From Odiellus spinosus (lineage: Eukaryota > Arthropoda > Arachnida > Opiliones > Phalangiidae), in NCBI GenBank assembly GCA_963920705.1, contig OY987225.1, positions 34,263,458 to 34,327,457 on the forward strand: a stretch of DNA of 64,000 nucleotides, written 5' to 3'. Below the pieces are notes generated by a model. It ran no database searches. It was not told the origin of the DNA and saw only the letters and a program-made list of their open reading frames with translations. Of this stretch, positions 11,800-24,956 are shown one piece after another. Every line of letters starts with the position of its first letter. Position 1 is the stretch's first letter. A program made the position numbers and the translations under genes.

Positions 11800-12205
11800 T
11801 TAAAGTGATACTGACACGATTTATTTTTATTCAAAGGCTTATGAATTATAAAATTATATTTTTTCATACTTTTAAAAACTAAATTTTACACGAGAAGAAA
11901 GATATTCAAAATTAAAATTACGAAAATATTGATTAATTGATGACGTTTTTAATTTTTACGATTTAATTTGGTGTAGTAATTTTTATGATATATTTTATAT
12001 ATATTCAGCGAGAGAGTACCCTGGAGATCCTTAACCTTTGCTCATTGGTCAATGAATTCAACGCGAATAAATTCAGCTGATATCCATTAATTAATTAATT
12101 TTTTAATTGATGAATTAGGTCTAATTAAACGATAAGAAATCGATAAAAAATCATTACATTCTCCCTTTAACGATCTTTCCATAATTTGTGACAGTACCAC
12201 TTTAA
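11800..12205. mobile_element. TTAAAGTG-ended MITE carrying family F sequence
   Basis: The left end TTAAAGTGATACTGACAC (11800) and right end GTGACAGTACCACTTTAA (12205) are inverted repeats with two mismatches over 18 bp, flanked by TTAA. The interior right half contains family F landmarks (cattggtcaatga, aaattcagctgat, cgataagaaatcgataaaaa) and an internal end-like motif ttacattctccctttaa. The last motif suggests that a TTAAAGGGA-type element is nested within it or contributed its end. No transposase is present. Confidence 0.72.
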
Positions 12206-12278
12206 AAAAAGGTTTTATATAAGAACGGGCGGTGGTATCTTTACCACATATAAGTTACACGATGGAAGTTAAGAGAGA

Positions 12279-12291
12279 GGGGGGGGGGGGG
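12279..12291 (+). repeat. 13-base G run
   Basis: One of more than ten G or C runs of 12 or more bases spread through an otherwise AT-rich window. Confidence 0.9.
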
Positions 12292-12595
12292 CAAAATTCA
12301 ATCAAGAAAGCTAATTGGCACCAGAAATAATGTTCTCGTAAGGTACACGTTACCTCCCACTCCTGAAACCGTGCCGCCACGAAGATAAAAAAGAATTTAA
12401 TATATATTAAATGGAATTTGTATCCTTAAGCTCGTGAGCTCGTTCTACTTTGAGCATTATAAATGAAAAAGGGCCCGCTTAGATATATTACGCCCAGCTG
12501 CGGGGCGCAAAATTCTACGCGATTATCAATTTTTATAATTACAATCGAGCTATCCCTTATCCCCCGTAAGTAATTAAGAATTTATTTTTATTATA

Positions 12596-12690
12596 AAATT
12601 AAGGTTGCGAGTGACGTCATTTTATAGCCATTATACGCGTGAAGTTTCAGCCATTTTGTCTACAAACTCTATGGAATTTAACATACATCG
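12596..12690 (+). repeat. Dispersed repeat family C, copy 1
   Basis: Shares gtgacgtcattt, gccattat, ccattttg.ctacaaa and ctatggaa with copies at 50140-50235 (same strand), 44945-45030 (reverse) and a remnant at 62380-62430. The last lies inside a TTAA-ended MITE, which suggests the family's origin. Confidence 0.65.
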
Positions 12691-13690
12691 ATGCACGTGC
12701 AAACTTTTATATTTATCGAATTTAAAATTGAGTTATTTAATTATTATTATTTAATTTGATTTAAGTTTTAAATTATAATTAATTTGGAAAATATGATTAA
12801 AATAACTAATTTGGAAAGATTTAATTTTTAAGTTAGGTTTAAAGTTTTGGATAAATTAATATAATTTCACGTAGATAATTAAGTTATTAACTATTATAGT
12901 TAATATAATTAACTATTTAGGGTGAAATAGATAAAGATTAAGTAACTATGTTTAAAATTTAATAAACATATCTAACGAAATTTGAAAGAATATCTTTACA
13001 ACGAATTTTCGTTTTAAACGAATATCATAAGCCCTAATTAACTAAACATGTCATCGTAATAATTAATATATTTACAGAAAAACATCATATTGTGGTCCTA
13101 TTAGTGTAAGAAAAACCACAAAGTTCAGTATAGAAGCGCCAATATAATGTTTAGCGTATTGAGCTTTAATAATAGGGTCGTTAGTGCTGATCATGGTGTT
13201 GGCTTTGCGGTTTGGTCGCCTTTATAGCTATATAGCTCTAGATATAAGGTAGTAATTAATCGTAGAATGGCCGCCGGTCAAATCTAGCGTGAGAGAGACT
13301 AATAAGCTTATTCCCCCTGACCACCCCCCCTCCGGATCTCCGAGCGCCCCCTAGCGGCGAGTTAACGCCCAAATAAGCGAGCCCGCGACGAGATCGGAGG
13401 AGAAGGAGCTGTTTGGAATATTAATTCCACGCGACAAGTTATACTTGTAAACAAGAATACCTAGAGAGATGAATATCGCTTATGGACAAAGAGAAGACGT
13501 AACCACGCAGTGACACCTCTGATACCTTAACCACACAAAGAATTCCCTTTCAAAGGGAAAGTAACACGAATAATCGTAGCTTTATTATTAAAGGACGTCT
13601 ATGTTAAATCGTAGGCTTAATTAAAGGGAATATAAATGAAAACAAAAGCGCTGTGAAGTCTTAACATTTGTTAGACGTGTATAGTGGCAC
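12691..13690. other. Non-coding stretch with a CTCF-like motif
   Basis: AT-rich, then a GC-richer patch at 13260-13420. The patch contains GCGCCCCCTAGCGG at 13344-13357, whose reverse complement CCGCTAGGGGGCGC matches the CTCF core consensus. The junction ttccctttcaaagggaaagt near 13545 looks like two abutting MITE ends but no partner ends were found. Confidence 0.4.
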
Positions 13691-13719
13691 TAATGACAGT
13701 TTATGTCTTTCATCTTTCA

Positions 13720-15115
13720 AATTCGGCATAATTTTCAAATTCCTCGATTTTTTCCTCATTTTCGGACTTTTGCACGATTTGTATCGAGTGGCGAAACACC
13801 TTTTACGAGTGACGAAACAATATTTAATGATCTTAAAATAATCTATGGAATGTCTACTTTTTAATGGTGCAATCGGTTTATGTCTAGGAGGTCCAGGAGA
13901 AAAGTTACGAACAGTTTAAGATAGGGGTCATTTTTGGGAATTTTGCTCAATTTTTATCGAGTGGCGAGCCATCTTTTTTTGAGTGCCGAAACAATATTTG
14001 ATGATCTTAAAATAATCTATGGAATGTCTACTTTCTAATGGTGCAATTGATTTATGTCTAGGAGGTCCAGGAGAAAAGTTACGAACAGTTTAATATAGGG
14101 CTCATTTTTGGGAATTTTGCTCAATTTTTATCGAGTGGCGAAACACCTTTTACGAGTGGTGATACAATATTTGATGATCTTAAAATATTCTAGGGAATGT
14201 CTACTTTCTAATGGTGCAATCGGTTTATGCCTAGGAGGTCCAGGAGAAAAGTTACGAACAGTTTAAGATAGGGGTCATTTTTGGGAATTTTGCTCAATTT
14301 TTATCGAGTGGCGAGCCATCTTTTATGAGTGCCGAAACAATATTTGATGATCTTAAAATAATCTATGGAATGTCTACTTTCTAATGGTGCAATCGGTTTA
14401 TGCCTAGGAGGTCCAGGAGAAAAGTTACGAACAGATTAAGATAGGGCTCATTTTTGGGGATTTTGCTCAATTTTTATCGAGTGGCGAGGCATCTTTTACG
14501 AGTGGCGAAACAATATTTGATGATCTTAAAATAATCTATGGAATGTCTACTTTCTAATGGTGCAATCGGTTTATGCCTAGGAGGTCCAGGAGAAAAGTTA
14601 CGAACAGTTTAAGATAGGGGTCATTTTTGTGAATTTTGCTCAATTTTTATCGAGTGGCGAGCCATCTTTTTTGAGTGCCGAAACAATATTTGATGATCTT
14701 AAAATAATCTATGGAATGTCTACTTTCTAATGGTGCAATCGGTTTATGCCTAGGAGGTCCAGGAGCAAAGTTACGAACAGTTTAAGATAGGGCTCATTTT
14801 TGGGAATTTTGCTAAATTTTTATCGAGTGGCAAGCCATCTTTTTTGAGTGCCGAAACAATATTTGATGATCTTAAAATAATCTATGGAATGTCTACTTTC
14901 TAATGGTGCAATCGGTTTATGCCTAGGAGGTCCAGGAGCAAAGTTACGAACAGTTTAAGATAGGGCTCATTTTTGGGAATTTTGCTAAATTTTTATCGAG
15001 TGGCAAGCCATCTTTTTTGAGTGCCGAAACAATATTTGATGATCTTAAAATAATCTATGGAATGTCTTCTTTCTAATGGTGCAATCGGTTTATGTCTAGG
15101 AGGCCGTAGAGAAAA
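13720..15115. repeat. 173-bp satellite-like array, eight units, dimeric structure
   Basis: The landmark gaaacaatattt (gatacaatattt in unit 3) recurs at 13814, 13988, 14161, 14334, 14507, 14680, 14853 and 15026, giving spacings of 174 then 173 throughout. Units also share atctatggaatgtctac, ttctaatggtgcaat, ctaggaggtccagga and aagttacgaacagttt. Two unit types alternate. Units 1, 3 and 5 have acgagtg before the landmark and ggggtc after it. Units 2, 4, 6, 7 and 8 have gagtgcc before and gggctc after (unit 8 changes into flanking sequence). The pattern is A-B-A-B-A-B-B-B, with the last two units nearly identical. No open frame or TIR was seen. Confidence 0.95.
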
Positions 15116-15956
15116 GTTACGGCCATTTTCTAATGTCCACTAAAATATTACAAAATCCAACTAGCAAATTGACTCAATCAGGACCAGATTTTAGATTCGC
15201 TAAACCATAGAAAAACTGTAGGTACATGACGTTGGTGTTTTCAAAAATGTAGCACCTTGGTGCGATCTTAAACTATTACAATAAGAAGTGATCAATGGTA
15301 GTTTGGGATCTGACAGCTTATAACGTCGACAGCTAATTAATTTAAACAATATAGGGGTACAGAAACACGCCATTCCAGTTTTAAACGCGCGAAAACAGCT
15401 CGTTAAACTCTTACCAAATTCTTCACTTCGACGATATATTGTAATAAAATATTAATAAAATATTAACAGGCCCGTTCCCTCTCGAGAAACACAATGGCTC
15501 TAAGTTGATTGGATTTCTATTAACTTTGTATTATAACTAGACAGGTTGCCACCTTACTTAAAAATTTAAAGGGATAGTGCTACCCAGAATTTTTTTCCCG
15601 CCAATTTTCGCTGTAGCTGATTTAGAGGCCCACTTTGAAGGGGCCCCTTCGAATTAATTTTGGTGTCCATTTGAAATTTACACGGGACATTGCCTACTTA
15701 GCCTACCCACGACAAACGAAACCTAGGAGGTTTTCCCAAGTGGTCTGATATATCCAGCTCCTTTGAGAGGATTTTGAAGCCAATTTATATTTATTTTTGA
15801 GGCCCCTTCGAGCTAATTTTGGGGTCAGTTTGAAATTTACACGGAGGTCATATAGTTCTCAACCTACATACTAAGTCTAAACCCCTTTCAATTGAGAAAA
15901 ATATTTTCAATCCCCAAAGTATTAAAATAAAATAAGTGTTACAAACCCTTTATTTT

Positions 15957-15995
<39 letters not shown>

Positions 15996-17622
15996 CCAGG
16001 TTTCTAAGAAGCTGATTCGCGCCTTCATGATGTATAAAGAGTCATTTATTATGAGTCTTAGGATTAGTGTTCATGCGCAAATGTTCGATATATATCCTAT
16101 AGATATATCGATTTTTTTTTTTTCTAATTTATTGGCGGGCGTAAAATCTATTAGAAGAATGTAAATTAAAAAAAAAAAAAAAATACCTCCCAAGGCCTAG
16201 CTAACCTTAAGCAGCAACTAAACACATTTTTCATTCAAAATAATTATAATACGAAGACAAAATTAGCTGTCCCAAGGAACCTAAGCTTTATAAATGTTTT
16301 TAAATATTAATTTTGCGTAATCTTAATTAATAGTTTAATCCAAAGACATTCTAAATTAAAATCTAAAAAACATTTTAAGCTCCAACTGGAGTTCTAAAAG
16401 GACCGTAATTTTGGTAATTGGTAAATTACGCTGTAATTTACCAGCGTAATTTATAAAAAACGTTAAACTTTGACCTCTTATAAACTTGTTATTTTTTAAT
16501 TCAAAAATATTTGAATTATAATTACTAAATTACGATAATTTTACTTCTAAAGCGAACCGTAAATTATGATTACCATGGTAATTACCCTCGTAAATTACCA
16601 ATTATTACTATATATCTAAAATGTATTAACAATAAAATGATGTTTGAGCAAAAACTAAATTTTTACGAATCACAAACCCAAGAAAATTACGAAAATTAGT
16701 CATAAAAATACAAATTAAACTTCTCGTATTGAAATTAAGATGGCGTTACTGTCTCCGTAAAAACTTTATTTCATATCATATTTTTAAAACTTAAAAAAAA
16801 TTGGGAAAAACTTGAATCTCCCCATGGGGATAATAATTTTTAGGCCCTGTTTGAATATAAGTCTCTTGAAGAGAGACAAGGGGTCGATTATAATTTTTTT
16901 TATATCTAATACGGGTGAAAAGGGTGAAAATATCTCGCCTTCAGGGAGAGAGGGACGTCATTCTAATGACCTAATATCGATTTTAAACGCGTGAAGCTCG
17001 TTCTAAACAATTACCGAGTTATTTTCCACCCTTTTTTTTTAAACGTGCTGGGCCTAATAATAATGGATACAGTTAGGCCTTTGTCTCTAACCCCATTGTG
17101 ATCCCAGAACGCCGTTTGACTGCCCCCTATCGGATATATCGCGAAACAGACGAGGGAGTAATGAAAGATGACTTTTATATCCTTAAACTAGAGATTTAAT
17201 ATTTTAATAGTAAAATAAAAATATAAACTTTATTTTAAAATCATACGCGATGAACCCTTAATATTTTTTAAAATATATTTCTCACCAAAAACAATATATT
17301 ATGAAAATAATTATGGGAAAAATATTGCCAAAAAAAAAAAAAACGAAAATTGAAGGTATAATCAATATTAATCAGTGACAATAATGAATTATCCCGAGAT
17401 TGAAATCGCAATTTTACGATAATAATCGATCTGATATCGATTTCTAATCGAGCATATATTACTCAATGATAATTGCCAACAAGGGATTGAAGATAATAAA
17501 GAAACAATTGACGCGGGACTAAAATAGTTTCCTGGTCTTTAATTTAAAGGGAGGGTGGAAAGGAAAATAATTTTTATCCTTTATCATAACTGAATATTTT
17601 TAACATTTCGTTTTGAAGTTTA
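15116..17622. other. Non-coding stretch with a 35-base T tract
   Basis: A T tract at 15959-15993 could be the reverse-strand tail of a retroposed element, but no body with RNA polymerase III boxes was recognised beside it. Sequence at 16395-16620 reuses the ggtaatttac theme of the 7651-8065 repeat. A CTCF-like GCCCCCTATCGG lies at 17122-17133. No gene is supported. Confidence 0.4.
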
Positions 17623-17966
17623 TTAAAGGGAGAATGAAACTAGTAAAAGAAAATTACAAACAAATATTAAACTAGAATTAAATTTAAAACTTATCATGAA
17701 AATAGCCTTAGCGGGATTCATGGAATGACATTGATCATGGAGATCCCGCATATAAGAGTCATCGATCAATATCATTGGTCGCTAGTCCTTATACTCCCGG
17801 GGAGCTCAGGATATCTATGAATCCTGCTAAGCCTATTTTGATTTTAGTTTTTAATTTATTTCTAGTTTAATATTTATTCATAATTTTTTTACTGTTATAT
17901 TAAGACTATTTAAACAATAAGGAATCGATAAAAAATATCTCGTTTTAAGTTTCATTCTCCCTTTAA
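17623..17966. mobile_element. Full-length TTAA-ended MITE of family F (344 bp)
   Basis: Perfect 19-bp TIRs (TTAAAGGGAGAATGAAACT and its complement) include the TTAA target. Inside is a second inverted repeat: ccttagcgggattcat on the left against atgaatcctgctaagcc on the right. The core carries tcattggtcg. This is the cleanest complete member of the TTAAAGGGA-ended group in the window. TTAA targets are typical of piggyBac and Kolobok transposases, but the element encodes none, so the parent superfamily is inferred only. Confidence 0.9.
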
Positions 17967-18600
17967 ACGGGAGAGGTATAAAATTTTAAAATGTAATTTT
18001 AATCGCGTGATAAAATTAAAAATAAAATGCATATCTGCATTTTTGAACAAAAAAAAATGGTGTCACTCTCACTTTAAGTCATCGTCGGTCGCCTGAGGTA
18101 ACCAGGCGAGCGCGAAGAATGCGCAAATATTCAAAGAAAACAATTAGGAATATACCGAATAAAATAAAATAAACGTATTTTGACGATAAAAATGTAAATG
18201 TACTCAATGAGATTTTAATTGTAAACGAGAATTTTTTTTCTCATAAATTATTTCCCTAATCTTGTCGAGTTGAGAATTCAGTAGATTTCAATAGATTTCT
18301 ATAAGTGGGGTCTATAATATTCGATAACTTTGATCGTATTGAAGATTAAAATTGAGATCAACTATAGAATAGCGTATCAAACAATGATGTATTTAGCCTT
18401 GGGACCAAAAACATAAAAGTGGCAGAATTAAAAGCTTACGACTATTAAGGTTACGTTACGACTATTAAATAACGTTACAGAGACGAGATACACTCATTAT
18501 TTTGGAAGGCTTATATATATGGATGAATAAATAAACCTGGTTATCATAAGCGTCCTCTAACGGCAAACAGAAAAGGATAAACGAGCGGAAGTGCTCGGAA
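17967..18600. other. Non-coding stretch, no gene seen
   Basis: Includes ggtgtcactctcactttaa at about 18059-18077, which resembles the right end of the TTAAAGTG-ended group. No left partner was recognised. Otherwise unique AT-rich sequence. Confidence 0.4.
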
Positions 18601-18609
18601 TCGGATCTT

Positions 18610-19247
18610 CTATAATTGGTGTAAAATAAAATTCATATTTTTTAGAATTCGTGTAAAATAAAATTCATATTTCTTAGAATTGGTTTAAAATAAAATTTAT
18701 ATTTCTTAGAATTGGTTTAAAATAAAATTTATATTTCTTAGAATTGGTTTAAAATAAAATTTATATTTCTTAGAATTGGTTTAAAATAAAATTCATATTT
18801 CTTAGAATTGGTGTAAATTAAAATTCATATTTCTTAGAATTGGTGTAAAATAAAATTCATAATCCTTAGAATTGGAGTAAAATAAAATTCATATTTCTTA
18901 GAAATGGTGTAAAATAATTCATATTTCTTAGAATTGGTGTAAAATAAAATTCATATTTCATAGAATTGGTTTAAAATAAAATTTAAATTTCTTAGAATTG
19001 GTTTAAAATAAAATTTATATTTATTAGAATTCGTGTAAATTAAAATTCATATTTCTTAGAATTGGTGTAAAATAAAATTTATATTTCTTAGAATTCGTGT
19101 AAATTAAAATTCATATTTCTTAGAATTGGTGTAAAATAAAATTCAAATTTCTTAGAATTGGTGTAAAATAAAATTCAAATTTCTTAGAATTGGTGTAAAA
19201 TAAAATTCATAATCCTTAGAATTCGTGTAAAATAATTCATAGACATT
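18610..19247. repeat. 32-bp minisatellite, about 20 units
   Basis: Units are variants of aattggtgtaaaataaaatt followed by catatttcttag. Two sub-types (ggtgtaaa and ggtttaaa, paired with ttcatat and tttatat) occur in runs, suggesting local duplication of unit groups. Confidence 0.92.
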
Positions 19248-21290
19248 TCAAATTGTTCGTTATCCGAATTAAAAAGGGTCGAAAATTGGTTAAACTTTTC
19301 TCTGTATAAAGTTAATGGTTATATTTGAGTTCAATTAAACTTTACCTATCATTTCATTTATTCTCAAAGTTGAAATTTTCATTTTCTAAATCAACCACAC
19401 CCTTTTTAACGTTAAATAGTATTAAATTTCGTATATAGCTATCTAATATAGTATATTTTATATAAAAGCAGTCTACTTATTAAAGATAAAGTTAGGTTTT
19501 TGGCTCTAGCGATAAAGAGACTTAGGCGAGTTTGAATATTGGCTAAGTACATGACCGACCTCGAACCCTGTAAACCACGGAGGACTCGCGCCATGATACT
19601 AGAGGTCCGTTTTTATTGGCTTTCGAGGTAACTAAATCGTGTGAGAAAAATGCTCTTCTCGGCTTTAATAGGCACGCGGTGCTAGGTTAAAGAATAGAAC
19701 ATCATCCACTATATATTTCACTAATGTTGAAAAAAATATATATTTAATGATAATATAGGTATACCTTCTTTTACCGAAACGAAGAAAAATACGAAGAATT
19801 TCCACCCCCGCTTTTGCTTATATAGAATATACGTTTTTATCATCAGATGTAAGTATAGAACTCCTCTCTAGAAAAATAAGCTAAGAAATTTACTTGAAAT
19901 AAAAAAAAATTATACCAAGATGATTTTTTTTTTCTCCTTTCAAATTCAATCTGATCTTTTTTGTAAATTTCATTTAAAGTGATAATGACACGAATTTATT
20001 AATAATTAAAGTAAAATGATGGGTTTTAATAGAGGTTATGTTATGGACAAGATAATCCATAATTATTTGGTTAATCAGTTAAATATTTCGATAAATAATT
20101 TCAAATTATTAATAAAGATAAAATAATTTTAAATATTTATTTAACTATACTTTTAATATTAATTAGTAATTAATTACGTGGCATAATTAAAATATAAGTA
20201 ATATATTTAAATTACTCTAATTTTATTCCTATTCTTTCTTCGTTAAATATCACGAAAATTTTATAATCTTCAAATTTTTAATTAAAAATTAAATTAGGCC
20301 TTGTTAGGCTTAATTGGAGGTTGAGGTTTGGATAAAATATTTCACATTATCTTTATTAATAATTTGAAATTATCCACGGGAAAAATACCATGTAATAAAA
20401 CTAATTAATAATAATAATTAATTAACCAAATATAAATTATTTAATTCAAACCCGAACCATGCATAAACCCTTTCAACCCAAAAGGACCCCTCCAGCGGGA
20501 TCTAATGACCCTTTGCTACGTCACTACGTTATTTACGACCATTCCTATTTGATAGTTAAAATTTCCCAAGCTCAGAAGTTAAGAATTAATTGAAATTAAT
20601 TTTATATAAATATATTTCATATTCTCTTTATAAAATAACTAGGATTTTTTTTTTTTTTTTTTTTTTTTGTGTGTGTCGGTATTTCGTGGTTTGTACGTTG
20701 GTTGCTCTGTAATTTGAGCGTGCGGCGTAATCAACCCCCCCCCCCCCCCATTCCCATCTTCCTTACCAGTACTTATAAGTGGTCCTTATCCCCCTTTTGA
20801 ACGGTAGAACCCCCCCCCCTCCTCTCGAAAATGACTCAGTGGGAAAATAGTTCTTCAAGAGTATTTAGCATCCGGACGGACACGGATCGGCCATAATACC
20901 TTTAACTACATCAACGTTTCAAGGTCGAGTACATTAGATATCTACAATTGAAAATGATCTCCCCCCACCCCAAAAAATATCCCACGAATCATCTGATCTG
21001 CCCCCTTCAAACTAGATATTAAATGTTATCCGTATGTCGGCTTCGACTAAAGAAATCATTGTTTGATGTCCATTCAAGATTTTATAATGTTCGAAAAAAT
21101 TATTTATATATCGTGGTTAAAGTCTATCTAGGACTTAAGAGTAATTTCACCTTCCTGCCTTTGGTTGTATTGAACTCTACGTGATAATAACATGTGGTGA
21201 TATATCTCTATAGAAATGAACTATTTTATGGTATACGCAAATTCTTTCTTGAATTTTGATAATTTTTTCTAATGATTTCCATGAAATCTG
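19248..21290. other. Non-coding stretch with poly-T and poly-C tracts
   Basis: Holds a lone TTAAAGTGATAATGACAC end at 19974 (partner not found), a long T tract near 20644-20668 and a 15-base C run at 20735-20749. No gene-like frame. Confidence 0.4.
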
Positions 21291-21299
21291 GAAAATTTC

Positions 21300-21905
21300 C
21301 TGATATTTCCAGGTATTATAGGCTCCTAACATTTTGTCCAATATGATCCCTAATTATCTTCTTACAATTTGGTCTATTATCCAATATGTACGTTAATTAT
21401 CTTCTTACAATTTGGTCCATTATCCAATATGTTCCTAATTCTTACAATTTGGTCTATTATCCAATATCTTCCCTAATTATCTACTTACAATTGGGTCCAT
21501 TATCCAATATGCTCCCTAATTATCTTAGAATTTGGTTCATTATCTAATATGTTCCCTAATTATCTTACAATTTGGTCCATTATCCTATATGCTCCCTAAT
21601 TATCTTACAATTTGGTCCATTATCCAATATGTTCCCCAATTATCTTCTTACAAGTTGGTCCATTATCCAATATGTTCCCCAATTATCTTCTTACAATTGG
21701 GTCCATTATCCAATATGCTCCCTAATTATCTTCTTACAATTTGGTCCATTATCTAATATGTTCCCTAATTATCTTACAATTTGGTCCATTATCCAATATG
21801 TTCCCTAATTATCTTCTTACAATTTGGTCCATTATCCAATACGTTCATTAATTATCTTCTTAGAATTTGGTCCATTATCCAATATGCTCCATTTATTATC
21901 TCCTA
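21300..21905. repeat. 40-43-bp minisatellite, about 14 units
   Basis: Units of ccctaattatcttacaattt plus ggtccattatccaatatgtt, some with a 3-base ctt insertion that makes them 43 bp. The overlapping plus-strand open frames are products of the repeat. Confidence 0.93.
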
Positions 21906-23035
21906 ACAGTTTGGTCGATTTTGCGTATCCTTAAATTATCTACGTATTCCAGGATTTCATAATTGAACCAGCAGATATTCTAAACTATGTCATCGTAAAA
22001 AAATATTCAAAATTCTCGGTTCGAGATGAAATACAATTATGTAAAAAAAAATCGCTGGTATTTATCGAAATATTTGCGGGCCTATCACATTTCCAGCCTG
22101 AATAGAAGGAGCTGAAGGGATAAAAGTATTTGTCAGGTTGGTTGGCGCCATGGAACGCGTCACTGCTCAGCCACCAACCTTATAGACAGACGATGGCCCG
22201 CTTATTATTATCCAAAATTATTTTCCCATAAAAAAAATCTCAGCTAACTTAGTCTTAAAACTTTAACTCGTCCTTTAATTGACGTTTTAAATGATTAAAT
22301 TAAATTATAAAAACTTAACAATCGTAACGAAAAACCTAATGACCGTAAACTATTAATTTTAGGTCGAAAATTTAGTTTAAAGAGTTAGTCACGTCGTAAA
22401 ACCTTGGACCTAATTTGTAGCTAATTTCCACATATTTATATTAAATATAACGAGTGTATCTAAATCTTTAAAATTACGTCGTCGTCCGGGGGGGGGTGGG
22501 GGGGGGTTGGGCCTGGATGAGAGGAGGAACGGGATTATTAACAATTAAATAGAAAATGATGACGCGAATGGAAGCACTCGCGGTCGACGGGTAAATGAAA
22601 CAATTTGTTTGAAGAATCCAACCAATCACGCGCGGGCGCGTTTCAACGCGAGCAACCAACGATGAAATTCGAATAACAAAAGAATCCTCCAATGTCAATT
22701 AACTTCCAAGTCTCCTCGGGGAAGGAAGGTAAAGGGGATTTAGACTTAAATTGAAATTAAATTGAAAAAAAAAGAATAAATTAAAATAATAAAAGACACA
22801 GCCAAATGAGTGATTTTTAGATTGACCGCTGTCTTTCTTTCAAGCTTCGTCAATTTCTACCTTTCCCTCCCCCTTCCCATTAACTCCCTCCGTCTGTTTC
22901 TTCAATTTCAGAGTCGACTGATCTATGCCTTTCACTATTCGAAAGTGAGGATGAAAAATAAAAAAATATATACCTATTTTATTTTCTTCAAAATTAAAAG
23001 GTTATTTCATAGAGCAAAATTGACACGCACGAGAT
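21906..23035. other. Non-coding stretch, no gene seen
   Basis: Includes an interrupted G-rich tract at about 22487-22507. A minus-strand open frame of 74 codons at 22474-22698 has no recognisable motif and ends in low-complexity Pro/Thr translated from the G tract. Confidence 0.4.
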
Positions 23036-23285
23036 TTGCGCGAGATTTTAATAATAATGGCGCGAGATTTGAAAAACCAATGGCGCGAGATTGGAAAAAC
23101 CAATGGCGCGAGATTGGAAAAACCAATGGCACGAGATTTCAAAAACCAATGGCACGTGATTTGAAAAAACAATGGCGCGAGATTTCAAAAACCAATGGCA
23201 CGTGATTTGAAAAAACAATGGCGCGAGCTTTCGAAATATATGGCGCGAGCTTTCGAAATATATGGCGCGAGCTTCGAATTCCCGC
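23036..23285. repeat. 23-bp GC-containing minisatellite
   Basis: About eight units of aatggcgcgagattggaaaa plus acc, with ggcacgtgat variants, then three 22-bp units of tatggcgcgagctttcgaaa. Open frames on both strands simply cycle through the repeat in shifting frames. Confidence 0.92.
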
Positions 23286-24658
23286 GCGTCCCAAATGTCC
23301 AAAAATATTTTACTGAAGAGTTTAAAAAATGAAATTTTAAAAATAATTTAATTTCTCAACCTCCCTTAAAAGTCGCGATTCTTCGCGTGGATCAAAATGA
23401 TTATAAAATTATTGAAGCTTCCTTTTTCCCATTACTAATTTATTAAGGTGGACGTTAAGCGGCACTGGGCTTCCACGCATTCCATACTAAACTAGCTCGA
23501 ATATGATGCGGCGCTGGATAGCGAATAATTTTCTCAAGCCAAGTAGTTCTACGGCAACTAGAGTTCAAAAAACTCGATATAAAACGCATTATTTTGATTG
23601 ACAATAATTGAATATTATCTATTCTTCAATCTTTTATATCAAAACTTGATTCTTATTACGTTATCTCTTCGAGAAATCTACTTTTATCAAAAGTAATCCA
23701 ATAAGTAAGCTACAATAAAGTATCATCAATAAATTAATAAAATAAAGCGAGACTGTAACTGATTTTGAACGAGTTTTAGAAAAGATCATTAAATATGAAG
23801 AAATGTAGAGCCTATTGATACTCTCGCGTTATAAGGATATATCACTTTCACGCGGGCTTTCTCGTGAAAGTACAAAATCAAGAAATACGCGTCTATAAAG
23901 GCATTAAAGGCCTAGAATTTCTTCCGTCTGTTTCACTGGAAGTGGGCTCACCTACCGCGCTTCCTATTGGTTAGCAATAAAAGGCAAGAGAAAGCCTGGA
24001 AGGCGAGTTTGTTTCCAGGGTGACAGGCAGAAGTAATCCTAGGCCTTTTAAGATTTTTTGGACCAAAAATCGAGCTTTTGCGAAGCTTAATTCAAGCTTT
24101 TCATTTAACCCACGTTAACAATTGATAGAGTAGGAGATAATATAAATGAATTGATTGAAAAAGAGGCTTTATATACGAAAATTAACGTTAATTACGTTTC
24201 AGATTCAAACTACGTTGCGAAAGAAAAAAAATTTAATTTTTTGTGATTTTAAATTCGAAGCTTGTATTAATTAGGGACTTTTTAAACTAAAATTGAGTTG
24301 TAATAATGTTCTATAATAGCGCATTTGTAGAGCTAATAAAGACACGTACAACATTCTATTGTTTAACTAGGGAAAATGTATGAATTTTGGTTGATAGCAA
24401 TTGAGGCCCAGGAGGATTTTTTGTTTAAATAGTGGTTTTTTCACGCGTCGGTTTTGACGTCCCGCGAGGTGGCGTGCTTTCCGGTCGTTGCGTTTTATTA
24501 ATTTTTGCAACTTTTTTATTTTTATTTTTTTTTTTCGCGACCAACTTGATGCTCGTAGGAGGTTACGCTTGGCCGAAGCCCACGAGGAAATATTGTACAC
24601 ATCCTTCCCAAAATTTTGGTCCCCCTCACATTTTTAAGGTCAATTTCTCTTTTACTAG
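23286..24658. other. Non-coding stretch with a family B fragment
   Basis: The fragment at 23812-23875 is the reverse complement of the family B CpG section (tttcacgcgggctttctcgt, then gaaagtac). The rest is unique. The minus-strand frame at 24367-24600 is Lys/Arg-rich low complexity over a T tract. Confidence 0.45.
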
Positions 24659-24956
24659 TTAAAGGGAAGAGGAAAGCCGTTTTTAAAATTTCGAATTCTT
24701 CTTAATTTATTTGAAAATAATCTTTAAATATATGTTAGTCCGAAATATCAATATTTAAACCTCAAAAATTAATTAAAAATATCCTCAAAATATTTAAATT
24801 TAATTGCAATTTAACGGCCAATCAAAATTAAGATCGAGTTTGAAGCCAATTAAATTCTCTCGCGCGCTAGAGGCGCCGGCAACGTAAGAATGTAATCGTC
24901 TACTTCAAAAACAGTTAACTAAAAATTCTCGAACTCAGGTTTCATTGTCCCTTTAA
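24659..24956. mobile_element. TTAA-ended MITE (about 298 bp)
   Basis: The left end TTAAAGGGAAGAGGAAA and right end TTTCATTGTCCCTTTAA are imperfect inverted repeats on TTAA. The interior is unrelated to families B, C and F as far as visible, and includes a CpG patch tctcgcgcgctagaggcgcc. No coding capacity. Confidence 0.65.

Noticed and set aside
15959-15993. 35-base T tract as a retrotransposon tail
   Set aside because: No reverse-transcriptase or RNA-derived body and no flanking duplication were recognised next to it.
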